DNA of 64,000 bases from Stenopsyche tienmushanensis (taxonomy: Eukaryota; Arthropoda; Insecta; Trichoptera; Stenopsychidae). A model generated the notes under the pieces. It had not been told where the DNA came from. It did no database searches and worked only from the letters and a program-made list of their open reading frames with translations. The number at the start of each line of letters is the position of its first letter. Within the stretch, counting starts at the first letter, position 1. The DNA is taken from positions 558,001 through 622,000 of the forward strand of contig WACJ01000106.1 of the NCBI GenBank assembly GCA_008973525.1. The letters run 5' to 3'. Made by a program: the position numbers and the translations under genes. Shown in pieces: positions 21,756 to 32,444 of this stretch.

Positions 21756-22383
21756 ATATTTCATTCGTATTTAGTTTAATTTATGTCTAATATCAGTCAC
21801 ATTATTTTTTTTTTATTACATATTTATGGTATTCACACGCATTGTCATGTTATTTATTGAGAAGTATTATTAAAAGTTTGAAACCACAGATTGATTTTTT
21901 TTTCAAGTTGTTCCCTGCGATGGTCTTGCTTTCTATTTGGGATGGTTTTTTTTCGTTTTCAGAGCCATCATTACAAAAATTGCTACATTTCAACCTAAAC
22001 TGTGTGTACCCAAACTTTTTAAAATCTGCTAATCTCTTTTCGAATTGATCCAATATTTTCTCCAATGCAGCAATATATTCTTCGTAATTATATAAATCTA
22101 CTTTTCGCCAATCTCTTAAATTATCCCCTTTTATGGGCGGATTCCACGAGCGTGGTTTATTGTGCATAGCATGCCGATTACTGCAGTGAAGTGACCCGAT
22201 AGTAATTAAGTCTGATTTTCATGAATATTGCAATAATTGAGCTGCTGAAATCTAGTTATTTTCAGAGCACAGTCCACATAAAAAAGCTATGGCGTTTAAG
22301 AAAGTACGGTATTATATTTTGGACGGCAAGACTGTAATAAGCGTATATAGACGCTCATGGCACTTAACTCCATAATAAACGGA
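21756..22383. other. Spacer after piggyBac-derived copy 3
   Basis: The shared 3' flank of the piggyBac-derived genes (GTCTAATATCAGTCACATT) is at 21785-21805. A fragment at 22200-22260 resembles a stretch of the hAT frame (TCTGATTTTCATGAATATTG). Otherwise there is nothing I can name. Confidence 0.4.
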
Positions 22384-22915
22384 ATAATTTTAAATAAATA
22401 GGTAATTAAAAAATATGAAATAAAATGTACGACTGATCACAGTGTGACTAAATAAATAATTTTTCTTTAGTAATATAACATTTTGAATAAAAATAATTGC
22501 TTTTATGTATTTTATTTTTTCCGAGCATATATTATTTACGAACCGGAACGCATTCTTAAATTGTATTAAGACGTGGATGTCACTTTAGAGCAGTGCTTCC
22601 TAATCTTTTCAGTATGGTTACCCCTATGGCCTATCAGGGAAACTGATTTTACCCCTCTTTAAAATTTGTGCTCAGCCACTTGGCGCTGATCTGCCATTTT
22701 ATTACCTACATACCAAAAATTACCAGCATGATTACCCCCGCAGAACACCTGTTTTACCCCCGCAGGGGTAATTTCCCCTAGGTTAGGAACCACTGCTTTA
22801 GAGGATTTACACAAAGACAAGATGGTTGGGTCCATTTTGCTCGTACATCGAACGTCAATGGACGTATTTTTATTTGTTATTGCCAAAATCTCGTTTGACA
22901 TTTGAAAATATACAA
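22384..22915 (+). promoter_or_regulatory. Orphan upstream region of an Sp-like unit
   Basis: The 5' homology of the units is present without any following exon 1: AAATATGAAATAAAATGTACGA, the ATTATTTACGAACC region, and at 22840-22905 the conserved block (ACATCGAACGTCAATGG, CTCGTTTGACATTTG). It is split by the MITE at 22591-22795. piggyBac-derived copy 4 begins 300 bases further on, so this region might drive it, but that is a guess. Confidence 0.65.
22591..22795. mobile_element. hAT-type MITE with 8-bp target duplication
   Basis: The 205-bp element begins CAGTGCTTCCTAATC and ends GGTTAGGAACCACTG, an imperfect terminal inverted repeat. It is flanked by perfect CTTTAGAG duplications at 22583-22590 and 22796-22803. 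The 8-bp duplication and CAGTG ends are typical of hAT elements. Confidence 0.9.
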
Positions 22916-23206
22916 TGGAAACCTGCATTTATTCGGAATGCATTTTTACTAGTTGAAACCAGTTTATACTAGATATCTTTGTTAAAAGCGATGTCGCATA
23001 ACCGCGTAATTGATCTTCCGGGTGTCTTTTAGCGCTTGTGTCAACAGAAAATACTTTTATTAGTTGCATTGCTTACTTCGTTGAGGTGACTTACAGTGCT
23101 TTTCAAGCCTTTGCTAATTATTTTTATTTCTCCCAATATTCGTTATGTGCATTATTTTATTTTATTTATTATATGAATTCAAATTCTTTTAATTTTAGAA
23201 GAAAAA

Positions 23207-24502
23207 ATGGATGGAAATGTATCTGCGAATGAACATGATAACGATATTGAGTTAGAAGTAAACGATGATTTAACAGACGCGGAAGGTTTTGTTGAAGATT
23301 TCGACAGTGTTGGTGAGAATGAAGATGAAGAATCCAGCGAGAATGAAGATGAAGAAGCTACTGAGAATGAAAACGGAGAAGCCAGCGAAACAAAAGTATT
23401 CCCATCGAGAAATGGACATGAACGGAACTCATTATCACCGTCGTCCCCGAAATTTCAAATAAAAAGTATTGTTACCGAGAATTCTGGACTTATAAATGGC
23501 AGTGTCGATGTAAACACAATGAGAGAAATGTTTGCTTTATTTATAACTACAGATATGGTAAAAGAGATATGTGAAAAAACTTGTCAAACGGATTGTTTAG
23601 TCGAAAATAAGATAAAGTCGCTTTCTGAAGACGAATTATACGCTTTCTTCGGAATAATGCTTGCGTCGGGCAGAAATCAATCATGGAAATTAAGTTTACG
23701 TGAATTATGGACAAGCGATGGTCTTTTTTCTCAGCCTTTTTTCACGGCAGCTATGTCACAAAATAGATTTACAAATATATATAACCATATTCGGTTTGAC
23801 GATAGAGAAATTAAACAAGAGCAATGTGACGCTTCTTCGAATGAGTTAGAACCGATAAAGTCAATTTTGGATAAATTTGTAGATGCATGTCAAAAAAATT
23901 ATTCGCCGACTAATAACATATCCGTGGATGAATATTTGGCCATATTTTTTGAAAATTGTCATTTGTATTATAATCAAAGTAAAGGTGTGGCAGACACAAG
24001 AGACAAGACGATGGCAGAGTATTCGTGCGTGAGATCGACGAGAAGATGGCCTTTTCGGATCTTCATGGATATTATAGACATGGCAGCACTAAATGCGTAC
24101 TCATTATGGATTTTTAAATATCCTGAATGGAAGAAAAATAGTAACACTCGCCGCCAAAAATACTTTATCAGAGAGCTCAGTTTGGATTTGGCCAAATCTA
24201 ACATTATAAAAAGGAAAACTTATGCGTTAAAATTGCATAAACTACAACTGGCCGCGATTGACTTGGCAATGTCACATTGCGTGAAAATGTTACCCGAAAT
24301 AGATATAATTGCAAGCAATTCAGAGGAGGGCGTATCAACATCTGCAGCTTCTCGAGCGAAGGCTAGAGCTTGTAGGTTTTGCCCTTTTAAAACAAAAAGA
24401 AGGAGCACGCTAGCGTGCAATATTTGTAAGAAACCTGTTTGCACGACACACAGAAAAACAATGATATCATGTTCTAATTGTGAGAAAATGAACGCAAACT
24501 AA
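23207..24502 (+). CDS. piggyBac-derived protein lacking the catalytic core, copy 4
   Basis: The frame encodes 431 residues and is the most divergent copy. The acidic head carries extra repeats (NEDEESSEN, NEDEEATEN, NGEASET). The internal junction is longer: after SVDE come eight extra residues (YLAIFFEN) before CHLYYNQSKGVADTRD, so 22 residues separate the two aspartates rather than 14. Position four is aspartate. The finger is complete (CRFC, CNIC, VCTTH, CSNC). This copy may keep an earlier stage of the deletion, or a small regain. Function as for the other copies is inferred. Confidence 0.85.
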   Translation: MDGNVSANEHDNDIELEVNDDLTDAEGFVEDFDSVGENEDEESSENEDEEATENENGEASETKVFPSRNGHERNSLSPSSPKFQIKSIVTENSGLINGSVDVNTMREMFALFITTDMVKEICEKTCQTDCLVENKIKSLSEDELYAFFGIMLASGRNQSWKLSLRELWTSDGLFSQPFFTAAMSQNRFTNIYNHIRFDDREIKQEQCDASSNELEPIKSILDKFVDACQKNYSPTNNISVDEYLAIFFENCHLYYNQSKGVADTRDKTMAEYSCVRSTRRWPFRIFMDIIDMAALNAYSLWIFKYPEWKKNSNTRRQKYFIRELSLDLAKSNIIKRKTYALKLHKLQLAAIDLAMSHCVKMLPEIDIIASNSEEGVSTSAASRAKARACRFCPFKTKRRSTLACNICKKPVCTTHRKTMISCSNCEKMNAN

Positions 24503-24775
24503 ATATGTCGTTTATATTTAGTTTAATTTATGTCTAATATCAGTCACATTATTTTTTTTTTAATACATATTTGTGGTATTCACACGCATTGTCTTGGTAT
24601 TCAATGAGAAATATTATTAAAAGATTTGAAACCACAGATAGACTTTTTTGTATTTGCACCTTGAGACCGCCTGACCATTCAGTAGTACACAAGTCGTTCC
24701 CTGCGATGGTCTTGCTTTCTATTTGGAATGTTTTTTTTTTCGTTTTCAGAGCTATCACTTGCATTTCAACGTTTA

Positions 24776-25070
24776 CATCGTTTTATTCAATTCAACAAAC
24801 AAAGCATTCTTACTCCGTTCTCTCAGGTTGAGTATCAAGAACAGTTACACGAAGAATTTGTTCGCCTAATTTGCCGGGTAGAATAACCAGCTCAGATTTT
24901 TTAAACACTATAATTAATTCCTGTAAAAAGAATTTCAATATATAATATTTAATACAAAAGTCCAGCTGAATTTGAATCCATTTAGCGGTACTAAAAGATT
25001 GCCAACTGCTATTTTATAATATTAACTATTTAGTTGCCAGGCATGAAAAACTGAACCGGACAAAAATTTC
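24776..25070. repeat. Segmental duplication, copy upstream of unit 5
   Basis: This stretch (CTCAGGTTGAGTATCAAGAA, AGTTACACGAAGAATTTG, GTTGCCAGGCATGAAAAACT) matches 51770-52070 upstream of unit 8. The match continues at 27679 after the 2.6 kb element and runs through exon 4 of both units. Confidence 0.8.
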
Positions 25071-27678
25071 GGGTATAATCCGATACAGTAAAATCGCTCA
25101 AACACTTTAGACCTGGCAACATTTTATGTTTTGTTCACACTGTTCACAAAATCGACAGAAATCGAGACAAAAATTTCAACTTTTGCCTGTCACCAGCAAG
25201 AATATCAATAGAGAATCCCAGTGTAAAATGGATAAAGGTTAAATCCTGTTAACGGGGGGCAAATTTATTGGTAAATTGAAAACGCCTTCATTTCGACACA
25301 ATGAAAACAAACAAACCTAACCTAACCAGATTTGAATTTAAATTTAATAAAAAAAAAACAAGAAAAAAATGAATAATTATTTTATTTAATAACAATATGT
25401 TGACGTTGAAATCAACAATAGATGGATTTCCTTTTTCATCGAAAACATTCAAAGCTCATACCAACGTCGTGCAAATTGGCGTGCAAGTGGGCGTGTCATT
25501 GCGGATCAATTGTGGGCGGGGTTACGGGTGGTTACGCGATAGACACGCCCACAAATGGGCGTGTCTAGTGGTTAACAGTCGCGAACGCAGCCCACAAGTG
25601 GGCGTGTCCAGACGCCCCGCAAGGACACGCCCACAAAGTGCAAGTTTTTTGTGAGCGGATCCAAGTGGGCGTGTCTTTAGTGGGCCATCTGGACACGCCC
25701 GCTTGGACCACGCCCACAACGTGGCACTAAGTGGGCGTGTCCAGATGGGCCGTAAAGGCACGCCCATTTTTTACCACGCCCACACCGCCACTATGTGGGC
25801 GCGGTCCAAGTGGGCGTGTCCAGATGGCCCGTAAAGAACCGCCCACTTGGACCACGCCCACAACGTGGCACTATGTGGGCGTGGTCAAAGTGGGCGTGTC
25901 CAGATGGCCCGTAAAGACACGCCCATTTTTTACCACGCCCACACCGGCACTATGTGGGCGTGGTCCAAGTGGGCGTGTCCAGATGGCCCGTAAAGAAACG
26001 CCCATTTTGACCACGCCCACAACGTGGCACTATGTGGGCGTGGTCCAAGTGGGCGTGTCCAGATGGCCCGTAAAGACACGCCCATTTTGACCACGCCCAC
26101 AACGGGCACTATGTGGGCGTGTCCAGATGACCGCTTGGACCACGCCCGATCCGGTCCAAGTAGGCGTGTCCAGATGGGCGTAAAGACACGCCCATTTTGA
26201 CCACGCCCACAACGGGCACTGTGTGGGCGTGGTCCAAGTGGGCGTGTCCAGATGGCCCGTAAAGACACGCCCATTTTTTTTACCACGACCACAAATTGGG
26301 CGTGGTTTTTGTGGACGTGGTCCAAGTGGGCGTGGCCAGATGCCGCGAAAGGACACGCCCATTTTGACCACGCCCAATTTGTGGGCGTGGAAAAAATGGC
26401 GTGTCCTTGCGGACCATTTGTGGGCGTGGTTAAGGCTGGTTACACGCTAGACACGTCCACAAATGGGCGTGTCTATAACTAAAACTATCGTAAACAATGC
26501 CCAAAAAGGGGGCGTGGTTCATGTGGGCGTTCCTACAAAGGCATGCCCAATTGTGGGCGTGCCTGGTGTGTAAAATCTATAGCAGGAGCGTCCAACCTTT
26601 TTTGTTTTGGGAGCTACTTCTAATATGATTCTTATAGGAAATTTATTTATTTTGTGTTTTGTATGTGGTTTGTGTGTGGTTTGTATGGATTTGTTGTTGT
26701 GGTTTAGAGTTTTTTTTAAACATTTTCTTTAATCCATTTAGTTTGGACTCGCATTATCCCCAACTGACTTTATAACCGTGCTGCTCCGTTAATAAAGCGA
26801 TGGTCTTCCATAATTTATTATGTCTATGGACCCCCGGTGTAAACTCTTCTTCATTTTCTTCACATTAAAACAAGAGTAGATGTATACACTGGGCGGTCCA
26901 TATAAATAATGAAGATTCATTTGTTTGCAATACATTGGGCTAGTGGTAAACTTTTTGTCTTCTTACATATAATTCTACATCTGTTATTTATTTCACTGAA
27001 TACTAATCTAACAATTACCTTTATTAGTTGTTCTTTGTTCAGACAGTGACGATATTGATGTTTGTAATTGAACTCTCCGTTCTTGCTCTGCATTTATTAA
27101 TGGCAGTAAAATTGCAGGCACTAAAATATAAATATTTATAGATGTAAATAGTACTTGTTTCCATTTCTTTCGTGCATCATTATTTAAGACAGAGAGGTAC
27201 TTATTGGCTGAATTCCAAAGCAGGCCAATACCTATTCATCCAGTAGAGCGCAAATTTTACCATAATCTGGCCCCTAACGTCAACATATCAGAGAACCAGA
27301 TTTAAAGTGAAATTCTTCATTTACTTACTGGATGAATGTCGCTTATTTTAATAAGCACTTACCACTCTGAGCTCGAATAGCGTCGGCGGGAAGAACTTTC
27401 AAATTGAGCAATTAATTGTTCTTCCAAAAAAAAAAACAGACACATCTAAATATTCAGCCATTGTAAAAATAATTTATGCGACTAATTTGTTTAAACTCAA
27501 CTAATTTCCGTTGATTTATCCAAGAAATAAGGTTGACGCCAATTTCGCGTCATGTTTTGACACAAAATGGCATCTGTCACTGTGAAAACTGTGAACAAAA
27601 CGTAAAAAGCGCATAGTGTTGTCAGGTCTTGGTGCGGTGTGAAAAGTTTTTAGCGTTTTATTCAATCGGATCACACCC
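25071..27678. mobile_element. 2.6 kb terminal-inverted-repeat element carrying Sp/KLF-site array
   Basis: The left end reads GGGTATAATCCGATACAGTA and the right end, reversed, GGGTGTGATCCGATTGAATA. The similarity of the inverted ends extends over about 100 bases with gaps (AGACCTGGCAACA against AGACCTGACAACA, then GTTTTGTTCACA on both). TTC is present on both sides (25068-25070, 27679-27681). The duplicated region at 52068-52071 has no insert, only a single TTC, so the empty site is visible. I find no transposase inside, so it is probably non-autonomous. Class unknown. The central part is the GC-rich minisatellite; 26580-27540 has nothing else I recognise. Confidence 0.8.
25487..26570. repeat. 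GC-rich minisatellite of GGGCGTGG / CCACGCCC palindromic units
   Basis: A unit of about 79 bases (GTGGGCGTGGTCCAAG, TGGGCGTGTCCAGATGGCCC, GTAAAGACACGCCCATTTT, GACCACGCCCAC) repeats in tandem, clearest from 25730 to 26280. Each unit carries the 7-mer GGGCGTG and its reverse CACGCCC, so the array is full of inverted pairs. By eye I count about 22 GGGCGTG and 18 CACGCCC in 1.1 kb, in a genome that is otherwise AT-rich. CCACGCCC is the known core site of Sp/KLF zinc fingers. The long open frames across it are products of the repeat, not genes. Confidence 0.9.
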
Positions 27679-28104
27679 TTCGAATTTCTCGCATATAAAC
27701 CTGAATACATACCAAATTGAACTAATATATATATTTGGACGTATTCAAACATATTACTAATGAAAAAAATATATATAAATAGAAAGCTTTTGATTGCGTC
27801 TGGAATGGACTGAAAAATTATTTTTTTTAATGAAATTCATTATTAAAAAATATGAAATAAAATGCAAAACTGATGCGCAAAAATGCGCTGCCCAAGAAAT
27901 GATTTTATTTTACAGAATAAAATAATATAATCGATAAAAAATAATTATTTTTATGCATGAATTTTAATTTTTCCAAATATATATTTTTTGTTGATCAAAA
28001 GGTACTCTTAAATTTAATAAAAATGCGTATATAATTTTTGAGCATTTAATAAATTAAAACAAAGTGGTTGGGTCTATTTTGAGGCGTGAATATAAATTTT
28101 TCGT

Positions 28105-28305
28105 CGTTCATATCATCGAGCGCCAATGGTCGTATTTTGATCTGTTAGTGCCAAAATCTCGTTTGACGTTTGTGTATATGGTCGAAGAAGTTTTACTTAA
28201 ATCGGTCCATCAACACAATTGTTATTTTTAACGTGTCCTCGACCCAAACTGTATTCCTGATGCTTAGTCCATATAAAATAATATATTTAAAAATATATTT
28301 AAATA
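28105..28305 (+). promoter_or_regulatory. Conserved upstream block and leader of unit 5
   Basis: ATCATCGAGCGCCAATGG, GTTAGTGCCAAAATCTCG and TTTGACGTTTGTG lie at 28113-28173, nearly the same as unit 8, followed by the leader ending TATTTAAATAATG. Confidence 0.6.
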
Positions 28306-29541
28306 ATGCCAAAACGACTTGGTAAAAAGAATGTCCTGGGTGTTGGATTTAAAAGAGCAAAGAAAAGTCGTAAGAAAAATGATAACCTGAAGGAAGATTC
28401 ACCATGTGAAGGGGTACATTTTTATGAAATATAGCAATAATAGACGCAATGAAATGAATGCAGAATAAAATTAACCGGTTATTTTTTAAGGTATTTATTG
28501 ACATTAAGTCACTACCTAAGGATGTCCATTCAGATATGGAAGTTGTCCATGAAGTTGATAATGCTGCTAAAATAATAAATACTGAACCCGCTTCATCGGA
28601 TGACGTTGATAATGTTGCTAAAATGATGAAGACTGAACCTACTTCATCGGATGAAAATGATTTGCCTGAAAATTTGTATCCTTGTGAATTTGTCCAATTG
28701 AAAGAAGAACCCCTGTGTAAAGAGGTATATTTTATATAGAGTTATAAATACATTTTATAAATAAATTTAAAGTTTAATAGATTATTATTTTCTCAACAGG
28801 AATATATCGAAATTAAGGTATCTCCTGATGAGGTTCAATCAGATTTTGAAGTTGTTCATGAAATCGATAATATTGCTAAAATGGTGAAAGATGAACCTGT
28901 TTCGTCGGATGAAATCGACTTCAAGAATAATTCCGATGCCAATAAATACACCCGGTCAAATTACGAATTTTCATATGAAGAGGTATGTTTTTTTGCATCA
29001 TACAGATAATAAAATGAAATAAGATTTCTAAGCACTTTTATCAAACTGTGCATGATTCAAATTTTATATTAATATTGAAGGTTTACTCGACTCGGTTTAA
29101 AGTGTAAATTCTTATCAATTATCAAATTATTGGTAAAATGTTTTGCCATGAGTAAAATTATTCTTTCATACTCGTGTGTATATATGCTGTGCATTTTATG
29201 AGGGTGTTATTCAGATATCTGCAATATTTAACACATACATACATTCCTTTATGGTATGTATGTATGGGTATTATTGTGTTAAAAAATATTCTGTAGACAT
29301 TTTGATTTTTACATTGATATTGTATGATGTGGGAAATTCAGACGATACCCAACCGTCAATTATCACAATTGGGAAAACATAGAATAATTGGCACAAAGCG
29401 GAATCCACGAAAAAAGCCGAGCGTTGGCAAAGATCAAGGGACAACTCAGGCGAATTCAACTCCTGACAAGCCCAAAATTGCACCTACTGAGAGAAAACCT
29501 CGTGTAGCTTGCACTTGTCCCAACTGTGCACATGGAGATAA
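28306..29541 (+). CDS. Unit 5: Sp-like N-terminal exons with Buttonhead box
   Basis: Exons: 28306-28413, 28491-28724, 28800-28982 and 29342-29541, all with GT-AG borders and matching phases (0, 0, 0, then 2). Exon 1 is lysine-rich ([10 protein letters not shown]). Exons 2 and 3 carry acidic repeats (MMKTEPTSSDE, LKEEPLCKE, MVKDEPVSSDE); in one repeat the acceptor lysine is lost (IINTEPASSD). Exon 4 is basic ([10 protein letters not shown]) and ends in a Buttonhead box (RVACTCPNC), a hallmark of Sp transcription factors placed just before the zinc fingers. No zinc-finger exon follows. The next in-phase acceptor, at 29776, opens the first exon of an Academ-like gene. The unit is otherwise colinear with unit 8, which does have fingers. 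Confidence 0.8.
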
Positions 29542-30360
29542 GTACGCATTTTAAAAGTTTAATAACACAGGCATTTTTTTGATTTATTCAGCCCTATCTA
29601 TATGTGTAAGCAAATGTCTGACTTTCGATAAGTTCTATAATATTCTTATATATTAGATAAAGGCAGAATTTAACCTCTTCTAGTTGCTTCTTGGATGTTT
29701 TATATTTCCTTTCATTGCGCAATAAAATGTAGCTTTAATGTTATGGTATAAATACAGTCCCTCTTCGTCTTTACAGCGACAAATCGAATGCCGCGTGGGG
29801 TCTTCACTCGCCGTGTACGAGAAAGCGTTTAGTAAGAAACATGAATTTCCAGCTGTACTGTTTCGTTTGCCACAAGAAGCCGAAAGATCAAGCGATTCTG
29901 CAGTTTACGCAAGAACGATTTGAAAAGTGCGTGGAGTTTTTGAAAATCAAAAGGAAATTCAAATTGGTATATAGCGATTTAACATTGCCGGCTCAATTGA
30001 GTGGACTCGAAGGATATCATTCCGAATGTTACAAACGTTTTACGGCATTGTCACAAATATACAGAAACTCTTTCCCCAAGGATGCTGAGCCTCGTGCAAG
30101 TTCAAGCACAAATGCACCTGCGAATGATTTAGCTACCTTTGCTGAGTAAGTAAACACGTATCTGCAGCATATACAGATGCTATGATCGCGCGTCTCTTCT
30201 TAATTTTGGCGCGTTTCACTCTCGCTTTATATATATTTGCGCTCCGTGGGTTATATATACTTCTCTATAAATACGTATATATTTTTAATTATAATAACGT
30301 AATTATTGAGAGGCAAATTTAAATCAAAATTTCATCTCTGTCCAATATTTCGAATCGACG

Positions 30361-30640
30361 ATGGGATCCACGGCAATAGTAAACATATTCATGACTGGAT
30401 TTGATGAAAAAGCTCTGGAAGAAGGCCGTTTAAAACAAAAAATGTGGATGAAATATGTTGATGACACCCTTGTCATATGGCCACATGAACAGACTGAACT
30501 TCAAAATTTCCTGTCTTTCAACTCCAGAAACAGCAATACAATTTGCCATGGAGACGAACATTCCTGGATACTTTCGCGCACACAGCCATCAAATAAAGAA
30601 AACAATAAAACGTCAATGAGATATTTAGGAAGATCTAAAT
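30361..30640 (+). pseudogene. Penelope-like reverse transcriptase fragment
   Basis: Inside an intron of the Academ-like gene. It keeps VNIFMTGFDEKALE and MKYVDDTLVIWPHEQTEL, the reverse-transcriptase YVDD region as found in Penelope-like retroelements, then degenerates. No endonuclease or terminal repeats are seen. Confidence 0.7.
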
Positions 30641-30924
30641 ATAAGTCCGATCCAGCTCTTAAATATAATAGATGCGAAATCAGTTGAAGTGTTCCCCGAT
30701 GAGAAGACACGGCATTTCATAGCGGCTGCAGCTCTACGAAGTAGCGCCTTAATTTGGGGAATATATCCTTAGAAGAATATTCAAGATGCACTGCAGCTCC
30801 CGGACAGCTCATAACCGTTATTATAGTGCACCTTAAGCTGTCACCGGGGCCGTAACTCGGAGGTGATAACCACCCACTACCCAAACAGTCTTCTTCAGAC
30901 AACTTCGTTTTGTAATGTTCGAAT

Positions 30925-31540
30925 ATGGCGTCCAATTGCGAAGCGCTCGTTCGTATTGTCAAGGGTCTGAAAAGCGGACCGGTTGGACACAAACTTTATG
31001 GTCACTCATCGTTTAGGGCATTTAGGGTTTATTGCATAAGTTATAGGGAGAAATGCATTCCCGAGGCTTTCTACGATCTTCATGATCATGGAAGCCCCCC
31101 CACCACCTACCCCCAGAGGCTAATATACATAAATGGCTTGGGCCAAATGAGGTCGACAGCCAGACTAGACTTGCCCTCACCCATAAAACTTATATATTTA
31201 CCTAGTTTTAATTTACAATATATATGTATATATATATTAGCTAGAAAAACTCTATTATATATTAGCTAGTTGTTCAGAAACTTTCGTTTAGTAATGAGAG
31301 TTCGTATTCGTTCTGTAAATATGTTCGAATATGGTGTCCGATTGCGAAGAGCTCGTTCGTCATGTCAGCGGTCTGAAAGTCGGACCGATTGGACACACAG
31401 ACTTTGTGGCCACTCTGTCCTCTTTTAAAGGCTTTTTGCAGCATTTAAATGCAAACCCGGTGCCTTTTGTATGATCATGGAAGCAAATGAGGTTAATACA
31501 AATTTAAGTTACAAAATCTAGTTTGTTTCTTCTCCACGCT
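30925..31540 (+). repeat. Two copies of a dispersed repeat (GCGGACCGATTGGACACA family)
   Basis: Copies at about 30925-31210 and 31320-31520 share GTCCGATTGCGAAG, GGTCTGAAAAGCGGACC, ATTGGACACACAGACTTTGT and GATCATGGAAGC. Related copies lie at 35.6, 51.45, 54.43, 61.6 and 61.97 kb, and in reverse at 9.58 kb. The class is unknown to me; no pol III promoter boxes were established. Confidence 0.6.
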
Positions 31541-32444
31541 CAGAGCGTAAGTGGTAAAATTGAGAATGAGCGTATCCTTGGGGACGTGGATATTAAATTC
31601 TGTTTTTTTTTTTTAAATTTAGTATTACATTATAATAATATTTAATATCTTGCATTTATAATAGTATTATTTAACTTTACGGGAGGGTGAGGTACAAATT
31701 AGATACTTGCCACAGCCGCTTCATACCCTCGTTACGGCTCTGGCTGTCACATGCTGCTATGACGGAAGTTTGTCAAAGCTTCCCCGTATACAAAGACGTG
31801 CAGTAAATCATGCAGATGGCTCTTCTCTGCCTTACAATGTCAGCGTCATCTCCAAGCTCATTATAGTAAACTACGCAGATATCCAATAGCGCCTTTATAG
31901 ACGGTGCCAGTAGATCAATGTCGTCTGCATGCAGTCCCTCTAAATAACGAGGAGAGATCGTCCTCGTACAGTCCTGTCTCACTCCGTACTTGGTGCGTAA
32001 TCTTGCTTAAATCTCCTGATCATTCATCAATCATTTTTTCTTACATAAAATGCACGTATGTGGCATTGGCACTATCTTTGGGACAGGTAAAAAGATAGGA
32101 TTTGGTAAGAAGAAGCGATAGAAGAGACAATGTGCCAATGACCAAAGCAAATAATTCGTCAGTGCAATCAAATATATTAAAACGGTCCAACTAGGCAACA
32201 CTGGATGGAGGAAGCTCACAAAAAGCATCACCGAGGCGACGGCAGCAGTCAATCCGCAACAGCATGAATCCGATAAGAGATTCGAAATATTGGATATAGG
32301 TAAAAATATTAATTTTTCCTTTCAAGCGATTACTAAACGTGATTAGATATCCGTTAAACGCTTTTAAAAATTCATAAAAAAATTATTCAAGTTTAAAACG
32401 CATGTATAAAATAGGAATAACATTTTTAAATTTATTTTTTCCAG
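31541..32444. other. Remainder of the Academ-like intron
   Basis: AT-rich sequence with a piece (CGCTTCATACCCTCGTTACGG) that recurs near 55080. I see no gene. It ends with the acceptor TTTTTTCCAG of the large exon at 32445. Confidence 0.4.

Noticed and set aside
25397..26482. Several long open frames on both strands across the GC-rich repeat
   Set aside because: They come from the periodic 79-base repeat being free of stops in several frames; the peptides are simple repeats with no domain.
25487..26570. CRISPR-like array
   Set aside because: The repeats are directly adjacent without unique spacers, contain internal palindromes throughout, and the genome is eukaryotic.
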